From an uncultured Eubacteriales bacterium (GTDB lineage: Bacteria > Bacillota > Clostridia > Oscillospirales > Acutalibacteraceae), in contig ONPE01000215.1 in the NCBI GenBank assembly GCA_900319615.1, positions 1,290-12,470 of the forward strand: a DNA stretch of 11,181 nucleotides, read 5' to 3'. The stretch's first letter is position 1, and every line of letters begins with the position of its first letter. The position numbers and the translations under genes were made by a program. Positions 4,672 through 11,181 of this stretch are shown here, piece by piece. The notes beneath the pieces were generated by a model. That model worked only from the letters and a program-made list of their open reading frames with translations, had not been told where the DNA came from and ran no database searches.

Positions 4672-6312
4672 GTTGCTGCTGACGGTCTTGACGGGGGTGT
4701 AGGAGACGTCCTTGCTCCAGTGAGCATAGAGCCTGAGGCGGCTCTCTTCGATAACGGTGGTTGAGGTGACCTGATCGCCGCCCTCGGCTGCCGTGTACCA
4801 GCCGGTGAAGGTATATCCGTCTCTGTGAGGCACGGGCAGGCGGCTGATGCGTCCGCCTCTCGCGACGAGCTCTTCGGAGCAAGCCCAATCCTCGGGCTCT
4901 GCAACGACGTTGGTGTTGAAGTCGTCGCCCAGGGTCAATGAGTTGAGATAGAAGGTGCCGGCTGTATCAAAGAACGGATGCAGCGCGGAGCCGTTGTAGC
5001 GATTCTTCGGAACGCTCACATAGTAGGTCTTCCACTCTGTTGTGAGGTCGACGGATTCGTAGGAGCTGCTGAAGCCCCAGCGGATGTACATGGTCGCGCC
5101 TTCAACAGAAGACTTTGCCATGAAGCGCAGGGTCATATCCTTGTTATCGCCCACCAGCCCGGCGGTGCTGTAGCCGTCGCCGTAGCCGTAGTTTGTGGAT
5201 GTGTAGAAGGTGAGGTCGCTGCCCGAGGAGCCGGCGGATTTACCGACGATCTTGAGCGAATTCGCGTTGTTCAGGCGCTCTGCGGAGCTCACGGACAACG
5301 AGTAGACAGAGGTATCGCGCGAGTAGATGTAGTCGCTGTAGTCGTCGCCCAGATCGGAGCCGAGCAGATAGTTATAGCCGCTGTAGTTGGACATGAACTC
5401 TACCGTGGAGTAATCGGGCAGCCACTGGGCGTAGAAGGTGAAGATGGTGGAATACGTGATGCCGCCGATCCACGGAGTGCCGAGGGTGTATTCCCTGCCC
5501 TGCGGATATATCTTGAAGGTGTAGTTGTTGTCGTAGATATCGGCGAGGCTCTGCCAGCCTGCGTCGGAGGTGTACCACTTGTTGTCGGAGCTGCGCTTTA
5601 CGGTATAGCCGGCAAAGGTGTGATCTTCACGGTAAAATTCGTTTTCCTTGAGCGTGAAGTTGTCGCCGGGGTCGATCTCCTGCGAGCTCATCCTGCCGCT
5701 GCCGCCGTTAGCGTCGTACGCGATGGTGTGGAAGACCTCGGTGCCGACAAGATCGTTGCCGGGCAGATGGACACGCCATGAAAAGCGTTCGTTGAACTCA
5801 GCCCAGGTCATATAGCCGTCCCAGCGCACCTGATTGTATACGCCGGTGCCGTTGCCGTCGGTGTAGTATATGCCGTCGGCGGTGACCTTGGTGATGAAGA
5901 TGGAGTGAGAATCCCAGTCTATGCGAACCCAGTCGCCTGCGTTGACGTTGCTGTCATAGTCCTTGTATTTTGAGAGGATACCGTCGGTATAGAACATGGC
6001 GTCGAAGATCTCGTACATCATCTGGCAGGCATAAGCCCAGCAGGTCTCAGCCTTATAAACGCCGTTCTCATAGTAGATGCCCTCCCAGACCGAGCCGTCG
6101 GGATACTTCTGACGCAGCTGAGCCAGCTTGAGCTGGAACTCCTCCTCGGTCAGCAGATTAAAGGAGGACGTGGCGATATCGTCTGCGCTCGCGCCGGTAT
6201 CGGCAAGCTGAGCGTCATCCTCTCCGTTATCGACGTCTGCAGCATACACGGGCAGCGCCGTCATGCTGAAGAGCATCGAGATGCAAAGCAGTAATGTGAG
6301 CAATTTTTTCAT
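4477..6312 (-). CDS. Secreted multidomain surface protein with Cys/His peptidase-like domain (frameshifted near 4680)
   Basis: The chosen start is ATG at 6312, which gives a classic signal peptide (MKKLLTLLLC, cleavage near VYA-AD, residue 25); an upstream ATG at 6366 adds 18 residues with no ribosome site and would bury the signal. Residues 60-183 resemble a papain/NlpC/CHAP-like fold: Cys91 in AETCWAYACQ and His136 in DWDSHSIFITKV are candidate catalytic residues. Next comes an InlB/Listeria-Bacteroides repeat-like stretch (195-297, IAYDANGG...FYAQW), a beta-rich carbohydrate-binding-like module (303-465, with SLKIVGKSAG and WKTYYVSVP), and a second InlB-type repeat (482-532, DGYTFTGWYTAAEGG...LYAHW). 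At about residue 548 the frame is lost and the translation turns Arg-rich until 4477; the true continuation is the lectin-dockerin in the next frame. Enzyme class, target sugar and partner are unknown. A surface or cellulosome-linked role is inferred. Confidence 0.85.
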   Translation of the reverse strand: MKKLLTLLLCISMLFSMTALPVYAADVDNGEDDAQLADTGASADDIATSSFNLLTEEEFQLKLAQLRQKYPDGSVWEGIYYENGVYKAETCWAYACQMMYEIFDAMFYTDGILSKYKDYDSNVNAGDWVRIDWDSHSIFITKVTADGIYYTDGNGTGVYNQVRWDGYMTWAEFNERFSWRVHLPGNDLVGTEVFHTIAYDANGGSGRMSSQEIDPGDNFTLKENEFYREDHTFAGYTVKRSSDNKWYTSDAGWQSLADIYDNNYTFKIYPQGREYTLGTPWIGGITYSTIFTFYAQWLPDYSTVEFMSNYSGYNYLLGSDLGDDYSDYIYSRDTSVYSLSVSSAERLNNANSLKIVGKSAGSSGSDLTFYTSTNYGYGDGYSTAGLVGDNKDMTLRFMAKSSVEGATMYIRWGFSSSYESVDLTTEWKTYYVSVPKNRYNGSALHPFFDTAGTFYLNSLTLGDDFNTNVVAEPEDWACSEELVARGGRISRLPVPHRDGYTFTGWYTAAEGGDQVTSTTVIEESRLRLYAHWSKDVSYTPVKTVSSNGAVRQRHGLGRRRELLRGYGRSSCHHRQRLRERPRVFYDQRPSGLLLDRSELQYILWTVAVGHR

Positions 6313-6366
6313 GTCTTTTACCTTACCTAAAGAAAGATTTGCGGTGCGCTTCACCGCATAGAGCAA

Positions 6367-6412
6367 TTGTTTCTGTTTCCGGCGCAGATACCACGCGCCG
6401 ACTTTGCCATAT
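6367..6412 (-). promoter_or_regulatory. Leader of the dockerin protein gene with two hairpins
   Basis: The roughly 95-base leader holds two GC-rich stems on the minus strand: CGGCGC (6400-6395) with GCGCCG (6385-6380), and, just inside 6357-6341, GCGGTG with CACCGC. Neither is followed by a T-run, so they are not terminators. They may stabilise the mRNA or modulate initiation, since the ribosome site before 6312 (AAGGTAAAAGAC) is weak. Confidence 0.45.
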
Positions 6413-6441
6413 ATTATAGCAAAAACACCCTGCGTTGTCTA
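6413..6441 (-). promoter_or_regulatory. Promoter of the secreted dockerin protein gene
   Basis: A -10 TATAAT (6413-6418) lies 17 bases from -35 TAGACA (6436-6441, five of six matches) on the minus strand. Predicted start is near 6406, about 95 bases before the ATG at 6312. Confidence 0.8.
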
Positions 6442-6565
6442 TTAACTGAATATAAACATTTCTGAAGAAATTCAGCTCGCAATTCGTCAAAATGCTACAA
6501 AAAGCAATTACATCTTTGTATATAATGCCATGTGAGCAAAAAGAAATCCCGCTCTTTTATGCAGC

Positions 6566-6594
6566 AAAAAGCGGTCACAGCAAACCGTGACCGC
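6566..6594 (-). terminator. Intrinsic terminator after the YdcF/DUF218 gene
   Basis: On the minus strand GCGGTCAC (6594-6587) pairs with GTGACCGC (6578-6571), an 8-base perfect stem with an 8-base loop, followed by TTTTT (6570-6566). It is 37 bases after the stop codon at 6632 and closes the rlmD-ydcF operon. Confidence 0.9.
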
Positions 6595-6631
6595 AAATGA
6601 TCAATAATAAATACAAGTGTCTTATATAACA

Positions 6632-7675
6632 TCATTTCACAAAAAAGCTCAGGACAGGAGGCAGCACGAACAGCAACCAGCCGACGATGAACATGATAAG
6701 GTGCTTTTTCTCGGAGTGGACGGCGATGAACTCGCGGATCAGCGCGCTCGGCCAGTAATAGAACGCCACGTGGCTGCCTATGCCGACGCACTTCATCTTG
6801 ATCTTGCGGCAGTACCTCAGAGCCCTGTAAACGTGATAGTTGCTCGTGACCAGCGCGGTGTACTTAGGACCCTCAAACGAGTCGATTATCGCCTTTGAGA
6901 ACTCGAGATTCTCATAGGTAGTGGCGGACTTATCCTCCTTGATTATCATATGGGCAGGTATGCCCTTTTCAAGCAGATACTTCTCCATAGCCTCGGCTTC
7001 GGAGAGCTTTTCATCCGAGCCCTTGCCGCCGGAGGGTATCAGTATCGGAGGCGTGGGATCCTTGTGATATACCTCGATCGCCTCGATCGCTTTATCGAGC
7101 CTGTCGGCGAGCAGCTTGGATATGCGGTCGCCCTCAAGAAGCCCGGCGCCGTGGATTATCACATAGTCAAAGTCCCTCTTGCGCGGTATGATCTGCAGAA
7201 ACACGCAGTAGATCATGAATACCGCGAAAGAGAACGACACATAGATCACCGTTACGCTGAATATCGTGCTGAACGCGCTGACGTTGTACAGAGCGCCGTC
7301 CAACTCCCCCTCGCGCCCGGCGAACGCGGGTATCAGCACCGCGGCGGCGGTGGCAGCCTCGCCCAAGCCGATCAGCAGCCCCAAGGCGAGCGACAAAAGA
7401 TTAGCCAAGCCGAAGCCCTCCCTGCGGATCATCACGATACCGTTGCATATGAGGAAGACCGGCAGTATCAGCAGTATCAGCAGCATCAGATTCATCAGGA
7501 TGACTAAAACCGGCTTCTGATAATCCCCCGTGAAGAACGACAGGGCGAATATCGAAGAAACCAGCGCGAAGAACAGCAGATAGCAATTGCGGTATCTGCT
7601 CCTGTCTATCGCGAACGAGATTATCAGCGCTGCCCAGAACAGCAGCGCGATCACACAGAATATTATTTTTGCCAC
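6632..7675 (-). CDS. YdcF/SanA-like (DUF218, ElyC/SanA/YdcF family) multi-pass membrane protein
   Basis: The 347-residue protein has an N-terminal membrane part with about five helices (2-22, 31-50, 55-80, 92-118, 135-162), a DUF218 domain (about 170-320) and one last helix (326-345). DUF218 motifs are clear: YVIIHGAG (171-178), PSGGKGSDEKLSEAEAM (214-230), TTYENLEFS (252-260) and TSNYHVYRA (277-285). Family members such as SanA and ElyC are linked to envelope and peptidoglycan precursor homeostasis in E. coli, but the biochemical activity is not settled, so no reaction is assigned. The start is GTG at 7675, supported by AAAGGA (7683-7688) seven bases upstream; the frame gives MAKIIFCVIA as a natural first helix. 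It starts 21 bases after the methyltransferase stop and is probably co-transcribed. The reading frame is intact. Confidence 0.88.
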   Translation of the reverse strand: MAKIIFCVIALLFWAALIISFAIDRSRYRNCYLLFFALVSSIFALSFFTGDYQKPVLVILMNLMLLILLILPVFLICNGIVMIRREGFGLANLLSLALGLLIGLGEAATAAAVLIPAFAGREGELDGALYNVSAFSTIFSVTVIYVSFSFAVFMIYCVFLQIIPRKRDFDYVIIHGAGLLEGDRISKLLADRLDKAIEAIEVYHKDPTPPILIPSGGKGSDEKLSEAEAMEKYLLEKGIPAHMIIKEDKSATTYENLEFSKAIIDSFEGPKYTALVTSNYHVYRALRYCRKIKMKCVGIGSHVAFYYWPSALIREFIAVHSEKKHLIMFIVGWLLFVLPPVLSFFVK

Positions 7676-7696
7676 GTTATTTTCCTTTCTGCGATG

Positions 7697-8842
7697 TTAT
7701 TCTTTGATGAGCGACACTATGCTCTCCACATGTTTTGTAAAAGGGAACATATCGAAGGGTCGGCATATTTGAGGCTTGTAGCCGAAGCCCGAGAGTATCC
7801 TGATATCCCTGCCCTGAGTCTCGGGATTGCAGGAGATATAGACAATCTTCTCAGGAGCGAGCTTTGACAGAGCGTTCAAAAAGCCTGCCGTGCAGCCGGC
7901 GCGCGGAGGGTCGATGAAGGCGACGTCGATATGCGCTCCGTCCGCTGCCAGAGCCTTTGCGTACAGGCGGCTGTCGGCGGCGGTGAAGCGGATGTTCTCT
8001 ATCCCGTTGAGGGCGGCGTTTCGCTTCGCGTCGCGTATGGCGGCGGGATTCAGCTCCACAGCCAAGACCTCCTTTGCGTGTCTTGAAGCGACGATGCCGA
8101 TGGTGCCGACTCCGCAGTAGGCGTCCAAAACGGTCTCGGTACCGCTGAGACCGGCGAGCTCTATCGCCGCAGAGTACAGTCTCTCGGTCTGGTCGCGGTT
8201 TATCTGATAAAACGACGAGGGCGATATGATGAACCTCTCTCCGCAAAGGACGTCGGTGATATATCCGTCGCCGAACAGCACATGGGTCTGCCTGCCGTTG
8301 AAGAGCTTCTTGGGGTCTGAGTTGACGGCACACACGGCGGTGGTGAGATACGGACAAGCCTTTTGCAGAGCCGAGGCAAAGGTCTTTTTAGCCGGGAAGA
8401 TGCTGTCCGCGCCGATGATGACCGCCATCATCTCGCCGGTGGCGAACGCCTCACGCAAAACCACGCTGCGCAGCCATCCCCTGCCGGTGTACGGATCGTA
8501 GGGCTGTATCTTGAAGCTCAAAAAGAGCTTTGCGAGTATTTGAGCGGTCTCGTTGGCTCTGTCGGAGCACACGGCGCAGCTGTCCACAGCCACAGAGGTT
8601 CGTGTAGTCGACTTGTATACGCCTGCAACAATTCTCTTGCCGTCGCGTTTATATACGAACTGCGCCTTGTTGCGGTAGCCGGCGGTCTTAGGCGATGGGG
8701 TTATAGCCTCCACCCTGCAAAGACCTCCTATATGACGGCGGCAGATATTCTCTTTCAGCCTGAGCTGCTCGGGGTATGCGAGGTTGCACAGCTGGCAGGC
8801 GCTGCACTTTTTAGCGTACTGACAAAAATCGTTCATAGGCAT
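7697..8842 (-). CDS. rlmD: 23S rRNA (uracil-C5)-methyltransferase, RlmD/TrmA family
   Basis: This enzyme transfers a methyl group from S-adenosylmethionine to C5 of a uracil in RNA, most likely 23S rRNA. Iron-sulfur cysteines are Cys7, Cys13, Cys16 (C-x5-C-x2-C) and Cys89, as in E. coli RumA. The Rossmann part shows FYQIN (211-215), VLDAYCGVGTIG (238-249), VELNP (262-266) and DPPRAGC (311-317). The nucleophile is Cys338 in SCNPETQGRD and the general base Glu373 in HVESI. There is no N-terminal TRAM domain, so at 381 residues it has the length of RlmC/RumB; the exact uracil (747, 1939 or both, as in RlmCD) cannot be told. Translation starts at ATG 8842 or, six bases on, ATG 8836; neither has a good Shine-Dalgarno. 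A consensus promoter lies just upstream, and ydcF follows after 21 bases. Confidence 0.9.
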   Translation of the reverse strand: MPMNDFCQYAKKCSACQLCNLAYPEQLRLKENICRRHIGGLCRVEAITPSPKTAGYRNKAQFVYKRDGKRIVAGVYKSTTRTSVAVDSCAVCSDRANETAQILAKLFLSFKIQPYDPYTGRGWLRSVVLREAFATGEMMAVIIGADSIFPAKKTFASALQKACPYLTTAVCAVNSDPKKLFNGRQTHVLFGDGYITDVLCGERFIISPSSFYQINRDQTERLYSAAIELAGLSGTETVLDAYCGVGTIGIVASRHAKEVLAVELNPAAIRDAKRNAALNGIENIRFTAADSRLYAKALAADGAHIDVAFIDPPRAGCTAGFLNALSKLAPEKIVYISCNPETQGRDIRILSGFGYKPQICRPFDMFPFTKHVESIVSLIKE

Positions 8843-8878
8843 AAAATATCATAAAGGGAAGATTTTCTTACTCTTTTG

Positions 8879-8907
8879 ATTATATCATCAAGGACGGGTT
8901 TTTTCAA
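8879..8907 (-). promoter_or_regulatory. Promoter of the rlmD-ydcF operon
   Basis: The -35 TTGAAA (8902-8907) and -10 TATAAT (8879-8884) are separated by 17 bases on the minus strand. Transcription should start near 8872, giving a leader of about 30 bases with no clear ribosome site. It is divergent from the L,D-transpeptidase promoter 40 bases away. Confidence 0.85.
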
Positions 8908-8945
8908 TGTTTTCACCCGATAATAGTCCCTGAAAAAACTGTAAC

Positions 8946-8974
8946 TTGCTAAATCAGGTCAAAGTATGTATAAT
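8946..8974 (+). promoter_or_regulatory. Promoter of the L,D-transpeptidase gene, overlapping its longest frame
   Basis: The -10 TATAAT (8969-8974) is 17 bases from TTGCTA (8946-8951, four of six matches). Transcription would begin near 8981, so an ATG at 8966 cannot be the start. The ATG at 8981 would then be at or next to the first base of the mRNA. Confidence 0.7.
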
Positions 8975-8980
8975 AAAGGC

Positions 8981-10213
8981 ATGAAACCGATGAAAGTAAT
9001 GAGATACGGCGGTACTAACCGCTATAACCGAAGCAAACCGAAAAGCAACAAGCTGCTGATCGCGATAATAGCAGGTATCGTAGTTGTCGCCCTGGCGGTC
9101 GTCATCATCCTCAGGATGGCGGCGATCAAAAAAATGCAGGAGGACAACGGCACCCTGAACCTCGCTATGCGCGACGGCACACCCGTGACCATGGAGGTCG
9201 AGGCAGGCGACATCTGTATGCTGACCATGCCCGGAGCCATAGATATGCGCGAGGTAGAGTTTACTTCCTCAGACAGCGATATCGTGCGCGTAGACTCGGC
9301 AGGTCACGCCGACGCTCTCAAAGAGGGCGAGGCTACAGTGACCGCTACGGCGAGGAATTTCACCGCGGAGTGTATCTTCAAGGTATCGCCGGACACCGAT
9401 CCCGGCCCCGAGGAGGAGATCACCACCGCTATCGCGGCTAATCAGGATATCCTCGACGCCAACATTGCGAGCGGCAGGACAGACCTCTACAGCATCACCG
9501 CCAACCGCCGCACCAATACCGTCACCGTATACACCTATGACGATAAGGGCGAATACACCGTGCCGATAAGGGCGATGGTATGCTCCTGCGGCAAGGGAGG
9601 AGAATACACCACCATCACCGGCGACTTCTCCGTTTACTTCCAGACGCCGTGGCATCCGCTGTACGACAACGTATACGGAATGTTCGTATCCAAGGACGAC
9701 TTCCTCTTCCACAGCGTCCCGTATGAGTCCCAGAGCCACCACGATCTGGAGACCGAGGAGTTCAACAAGCTCGGTGAGCCTGCGTCACAGGGCTGCGTGC
9801 GCATGATGGCTGCCGACGTCCGCTGGATATTCAGGAACTGCGATATAGGCACCCCCGTCCATGTCATCGACGCCGACAGCAGCGCCGATCCGCTGGGCAA
9901 GCCCAAGACCGTAAGACTGCCTTTGGATGTGAAGTGGGATCCCACCGACATCGACCCGTATAACCCGTATCTGGGCAAGACGCCGATCATCGAAGGCGTT
10001 GCCGACGCTGTGATCACCGAGGGCGAGAGTTTCGACCCGATGGCAGGCGTCACGGCGACGGATATGTTCGGTCAGAACATCAACGACCGCGTGACCGTTG
10101 CAGGCGAGGTGCTGAGCAACAAGCCCGGACAGTACAACCTGACCTACACCTACACCGATGAGTTCAGACAGCGCGCAAGAGAAACGTGCACCGTCACCGT
10201 CAATGCAAAATAA
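8981..10213 (+). CDS. Membrane-anchored L,D-transpeptidase (YkuD) with Ig-like domains
   Basis: YkuD enzymes form 3-3 peptidoglycan cross-links or attach proteins to peptidoglycan, outside the membrane. The longest frame starts at 8966, but a -10 box covers it; I prefer 8981 (or ATG 8990 or 8999), none with a ribosome site. Numbering from 8966: Arg/Lys-rich cytoplasmic head (1-28), one transmembrane helix (29-50), a Big_2-like Ig domain (72-141, ending GEATVTATARNFTAECIFKV), the YkuD domain (173-302) with FHSVPYE (248-254) and the signature SQGCVRM (catalytic Cys277, Arg279), and a C-terminal Ig-like domain (339-413, ITEGESFDPMAGVTATD...). The N-in, C-out topology puts the catalytic domain at the wall. 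It is monocistronic: own promoter and own terminator. No penicillin-binding neighbours are present. The reading frame is intact. Confidence 0.92.
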   Translation: MKPMKVMRYGGTNRYNRSKPKSNKLLIAIIAGIVVVALAVVIILRMAAIKKMQEDNGTLNLAMRDGTPVTMEVEAGDICMLTMPGAIDMREVEFTSSDSDIVRVDSAGHADALKEGEATVTATARNFTAECIFKVSPDTDPGPEEEITTAIAANQDILDANIASGRTDLYSITANRRTNTVTVYTYDDKGEYTVPIRAMVCSCGKGGEYTTITGDFSVYFQTPWHPLYDNVYGMFVSKDDFLFHSVPYESQSHHDLETEEFNKLGEPASQGCVRMMAADVRWIFRNCDIGTPVHVIDADSSADPLGKPKTVRLPLDVKWDPTDIDPYNPYLGKTPIIEGVADAVITEGESFDPMAGVTATDMFGQNINDRVTVAGEVLSNKPGQYNLTYTYTDEFRQRARETCTVTVNAK

Positions 10214-10224
10214 GGATAAAATTT

Positions 10225-10257
10225 GAGCCGGAGATTGATTCTCCGGCTCGTGTTTTT
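10225..10257 (+). terminator. Intrinsic terminator after the L,D-transpeptidase gene
   Basis: GAGCCGGAG (10225-10233) pairs perfectly with CTCCGGCTC (10241-10249) around ATTGATT, followed by GTGTTTTT (10250-10257). It is 11 bases past the stop codon. It also lies 10 bases beyond the stop of the converging binding-protein gene, where only a weak T-tract (AAATTTT) follows on the minus strand, so it may serve both. Confidence 0.92.
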
Positions 10258-10267
10258 ATGTGACTTA

Positions 10268-11181
10268 TCAGTAAGTTCCGCCATCGGCGGCAGCCAAAGC
10301 AGCGGCATCTTCTGCGGAAGCGGTCGCTTCTTCGGTAGCTTCTGCGGCAGCGGCGTCTGTCGCGGCTTCGGTGGCGGCATCGGTAGCAGCCTCGGTCGCG
10401 GCGGCGGTAGCCTCGTCGGGGGTACCCTTGCTGATCTTCTCGATATACGAAAGGATATCGAATACAGCCTGCTCCACGCTGGAGCCGTGGCGCTCGAAGT
10501 TGATCTTCGGGATGACGAGGGTATGACCGTTGACGATGGCATTGATGCCCGCGAGGCTGGGATCAGCCTGCAACACCTGAAGGACGTCGGGGCTGTCGAC
10601 GAAGAGATAGGTCGGCGACTCTATGCGCAGATACTCCGCTTGTACGACCGGCTCGGTCTGCGAGATAAAGACGTTTGATGTGCCGCTGTAGTTGAAGAAC
10701 GTCTGCTCGAGACTGCCTGCAGGGAAGGTGCAAAGCTGACCTGCTTCGTTGATATAGAGGTACGCCGCGGTCTGTACAACGCCGGTGGATACGGTGTTGA
10801 GGGTCTCGAGGGTATCGAAGAGGGTGTTATAGCCCTTCTTGCCCTTTTCGGCTCCTGCAGTCTTGCCGCCGAGGGCGGTACCGAGGTCGGTATACAGGGC
10901 TTCGAGCTCCTCTTTGTTTGTCGCGGGATTCAGGACGAGCACCTTTACGCCGGCGCTCTCTATGCTCTGTCTTGCGTCAGCCGCAAGATAACCGTCGGCT
11001 ATCACGAGGTCGGCTCCTGCAGCAGTGATGGCGTTTACGTCGGGAGCAGAAGCTTTTCCGACCGTGGGCACGACCTTGAGGAAATCCTGATCGCATTCTT
11101 CACTGCGGCCGACCATCTTGATGTCGTAGCCGATATAGGATATGATATCCGCGAGCTTGTCGCTGAGCACGACTACCGACA
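10268..11181 (-). CDS. ABC transporter substrate-binding protein, TroA/BtuF-like fold (5' end outside window)
   Basis: The frame is open to the window edge, and the residues just upstream of a GTG at 11170 (VVVLSDKLADIISYIGYDIK) continue the family homology, so the true start and signal sequence are off-window. Family features: VGRSEECDQDFLKVVPTVGK, then PDVNAITAAGADLVIADGYL, the strand-turn pattern of class III binding proteins for ferric siderophores, haem, cobalamin or metal ions, and a closing helix with GHTLVIP and ERHGSSVEQAVFDILSYIEK. The ligand cannot be told from this part. The last 52 residues (10271-10426) are a low-complexity tail of Ala, Thr, Glu and Asp with two ATEAATDA repeats, ending DGGTY and TGA. 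Such linkers are common after the lipobox of Gram-positive binding proteins but unusual at the C-terminus. Permease and ATPase genes would lie outside the window. Confidence 0.85.
   Translation of the reverse strand, partial: SVVVLSDKLADIISYIGYDIKMVGRSEECDQDFLKVVPTVGKASAPDVNAITAAGADLVIADGYLAADARQSIESAGVKVLVLNPATNKEELEALYTDLGTALGGKTAGAEKGKKGYNTLFDTLETLNTVSTGVVQTAAYLYINEAGQLCTFPAGSLEQTFFNYSGTSNVFISQTEPVVQAEYLRIESPTYLFVDSPDVLQVLQADPSLAGINAIVNGHTLVIPKINFERHGSSVEQAVFDILSYIEKISKGTPDEATAAATEAATDAATEAATDAAAAEATEEATASAEDAAALAAADGGTY
10271..10426 (-). repeat. Ala/Thr/Glu low-complexity coding repeat in the binding-protein C-terminus
   Basis: GCGGC/GCTTC/GTCGC-type codon runs encode two exact ATEAATDA octapeptides followed by degenerate AEATEEATASAED units. 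The DNA is an imperfect tandem repeat with a 24-base period over about two units and looser 12-base periodicity after. It is prone to length change by slippage; 24-base steps keep the frame. Confidence 0.75.

Noticed and set aside
3918..4682. 254-residue plus-strand open frame
   Set aside because: It runs antisense over the FMN riboswitch, promoter and lectin-dockerin coding region, with composition typical of a GC-rich shadow frame.
4978..5781. 267-residue Val/Ala/Gly-rich plus-strand open frame
   Set aside because: Antisense shadow of the secreted protein gene; no promoter, ribosome site or recognisable domain.
6504..6526. TATAAT at 6521-6526 as a plus-strand promoter
   Set aside because: No -35 box at the right spacing and no plus-strand gene downstream; it points into a converging gene and its terminator.
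7851..8357. 168-residue Arg-rich minus-strand frame
   Set aside because: Overlaps rlmD in another frame, with no independent start signal or family resemblance.
10223..10678. Gly-rich plus-strand open frame
   Set aside because: Antisense reading of the Ala/Thr/Glu repeat tail of the binding protein; it also begins over the transpeptidase terminator.

Overview
The window looks like a chromosomal segment of a gut or rumen Clostridia, most likely a Ruminococcus-like Oscillospiraceae. The signs are a type I dockerin, an FMN-riboswitch-controlled ECF riboflavin S-component, a DUF5662 gene, Gram-positive style L,D-transpeptidase architecture, textbook sigma-A promoters with 17-base spacers, strong AGGAGG ribosome sites, and gene-free stretches full of short palindromes and tandem repeats. 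This assignment is inference from gene content. No phage, plasmid, CRISPR or RNA gene is visible.

Layout, left to right. (1) 1-146, minus: 5' end of a DUF5662 gene, leaving the window. (2) 197-699, plus: a divergent promoter with a perfect inverted repeat driving an OhrR-type MarR regulator, broken by a short internal deletion. The regulator overlaps (3) 681-1787, an intact CDF cation exporter with a manganese-type metal-site signature. (4) 1953-2423: a ten-copy 7-base tandem repeat directly before a glutathione peroxidase gene that has lost its catalytic core. (5) 2424-3001: no gene; an 11-base tandem repeat, two copies of one hairpin and a palindromic MITE-like element. (6) 3002-4052, minus: a consensus promoter, an FMN riboswitch, a terminator, a second short MITE-like copy and ribU, in transcription order. 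(7) 4059-6441, minus: a large secreted multidomain protein (papain/NlpC-like domain, InlB-type repeats, carbohydrate-binding-like module, C-type lectin, dockerin), frameshifted at the lectin boundary. (8) 6566-8907, minus: an rlmD-type RNA methyltransferase followed by a membrane-bound YdcF/DUF218 protein, with a consensus promoter and a terminator. (9) 8946-10257, plus: a membrane-anchored L,D-transpeptidase, possibly leaderless, with its terminator. (10) 10268-11181, minus: 3' part of a TroA-fold metal/siderophore/cobalamin-type binding protein with an odd Ala/Thr/Glu tail.

Functional themes. Genes 2-4 read as one peroxide and metal module: an organic-peroxide sensor, a Mn-type exporter and a thiol peroxidase, with the sensor and the enzyme both damaged. 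RibU is under classical FMN feedback. The dockerin protein, the transpeptidase and the binding protein all act at the cell surface. Three separate genes carry frame-disrupting internal deletions (near 377-385, 2120-2130 and 4665-4690). This is either real decay or an assembly problem, and it is the main thing to verify.
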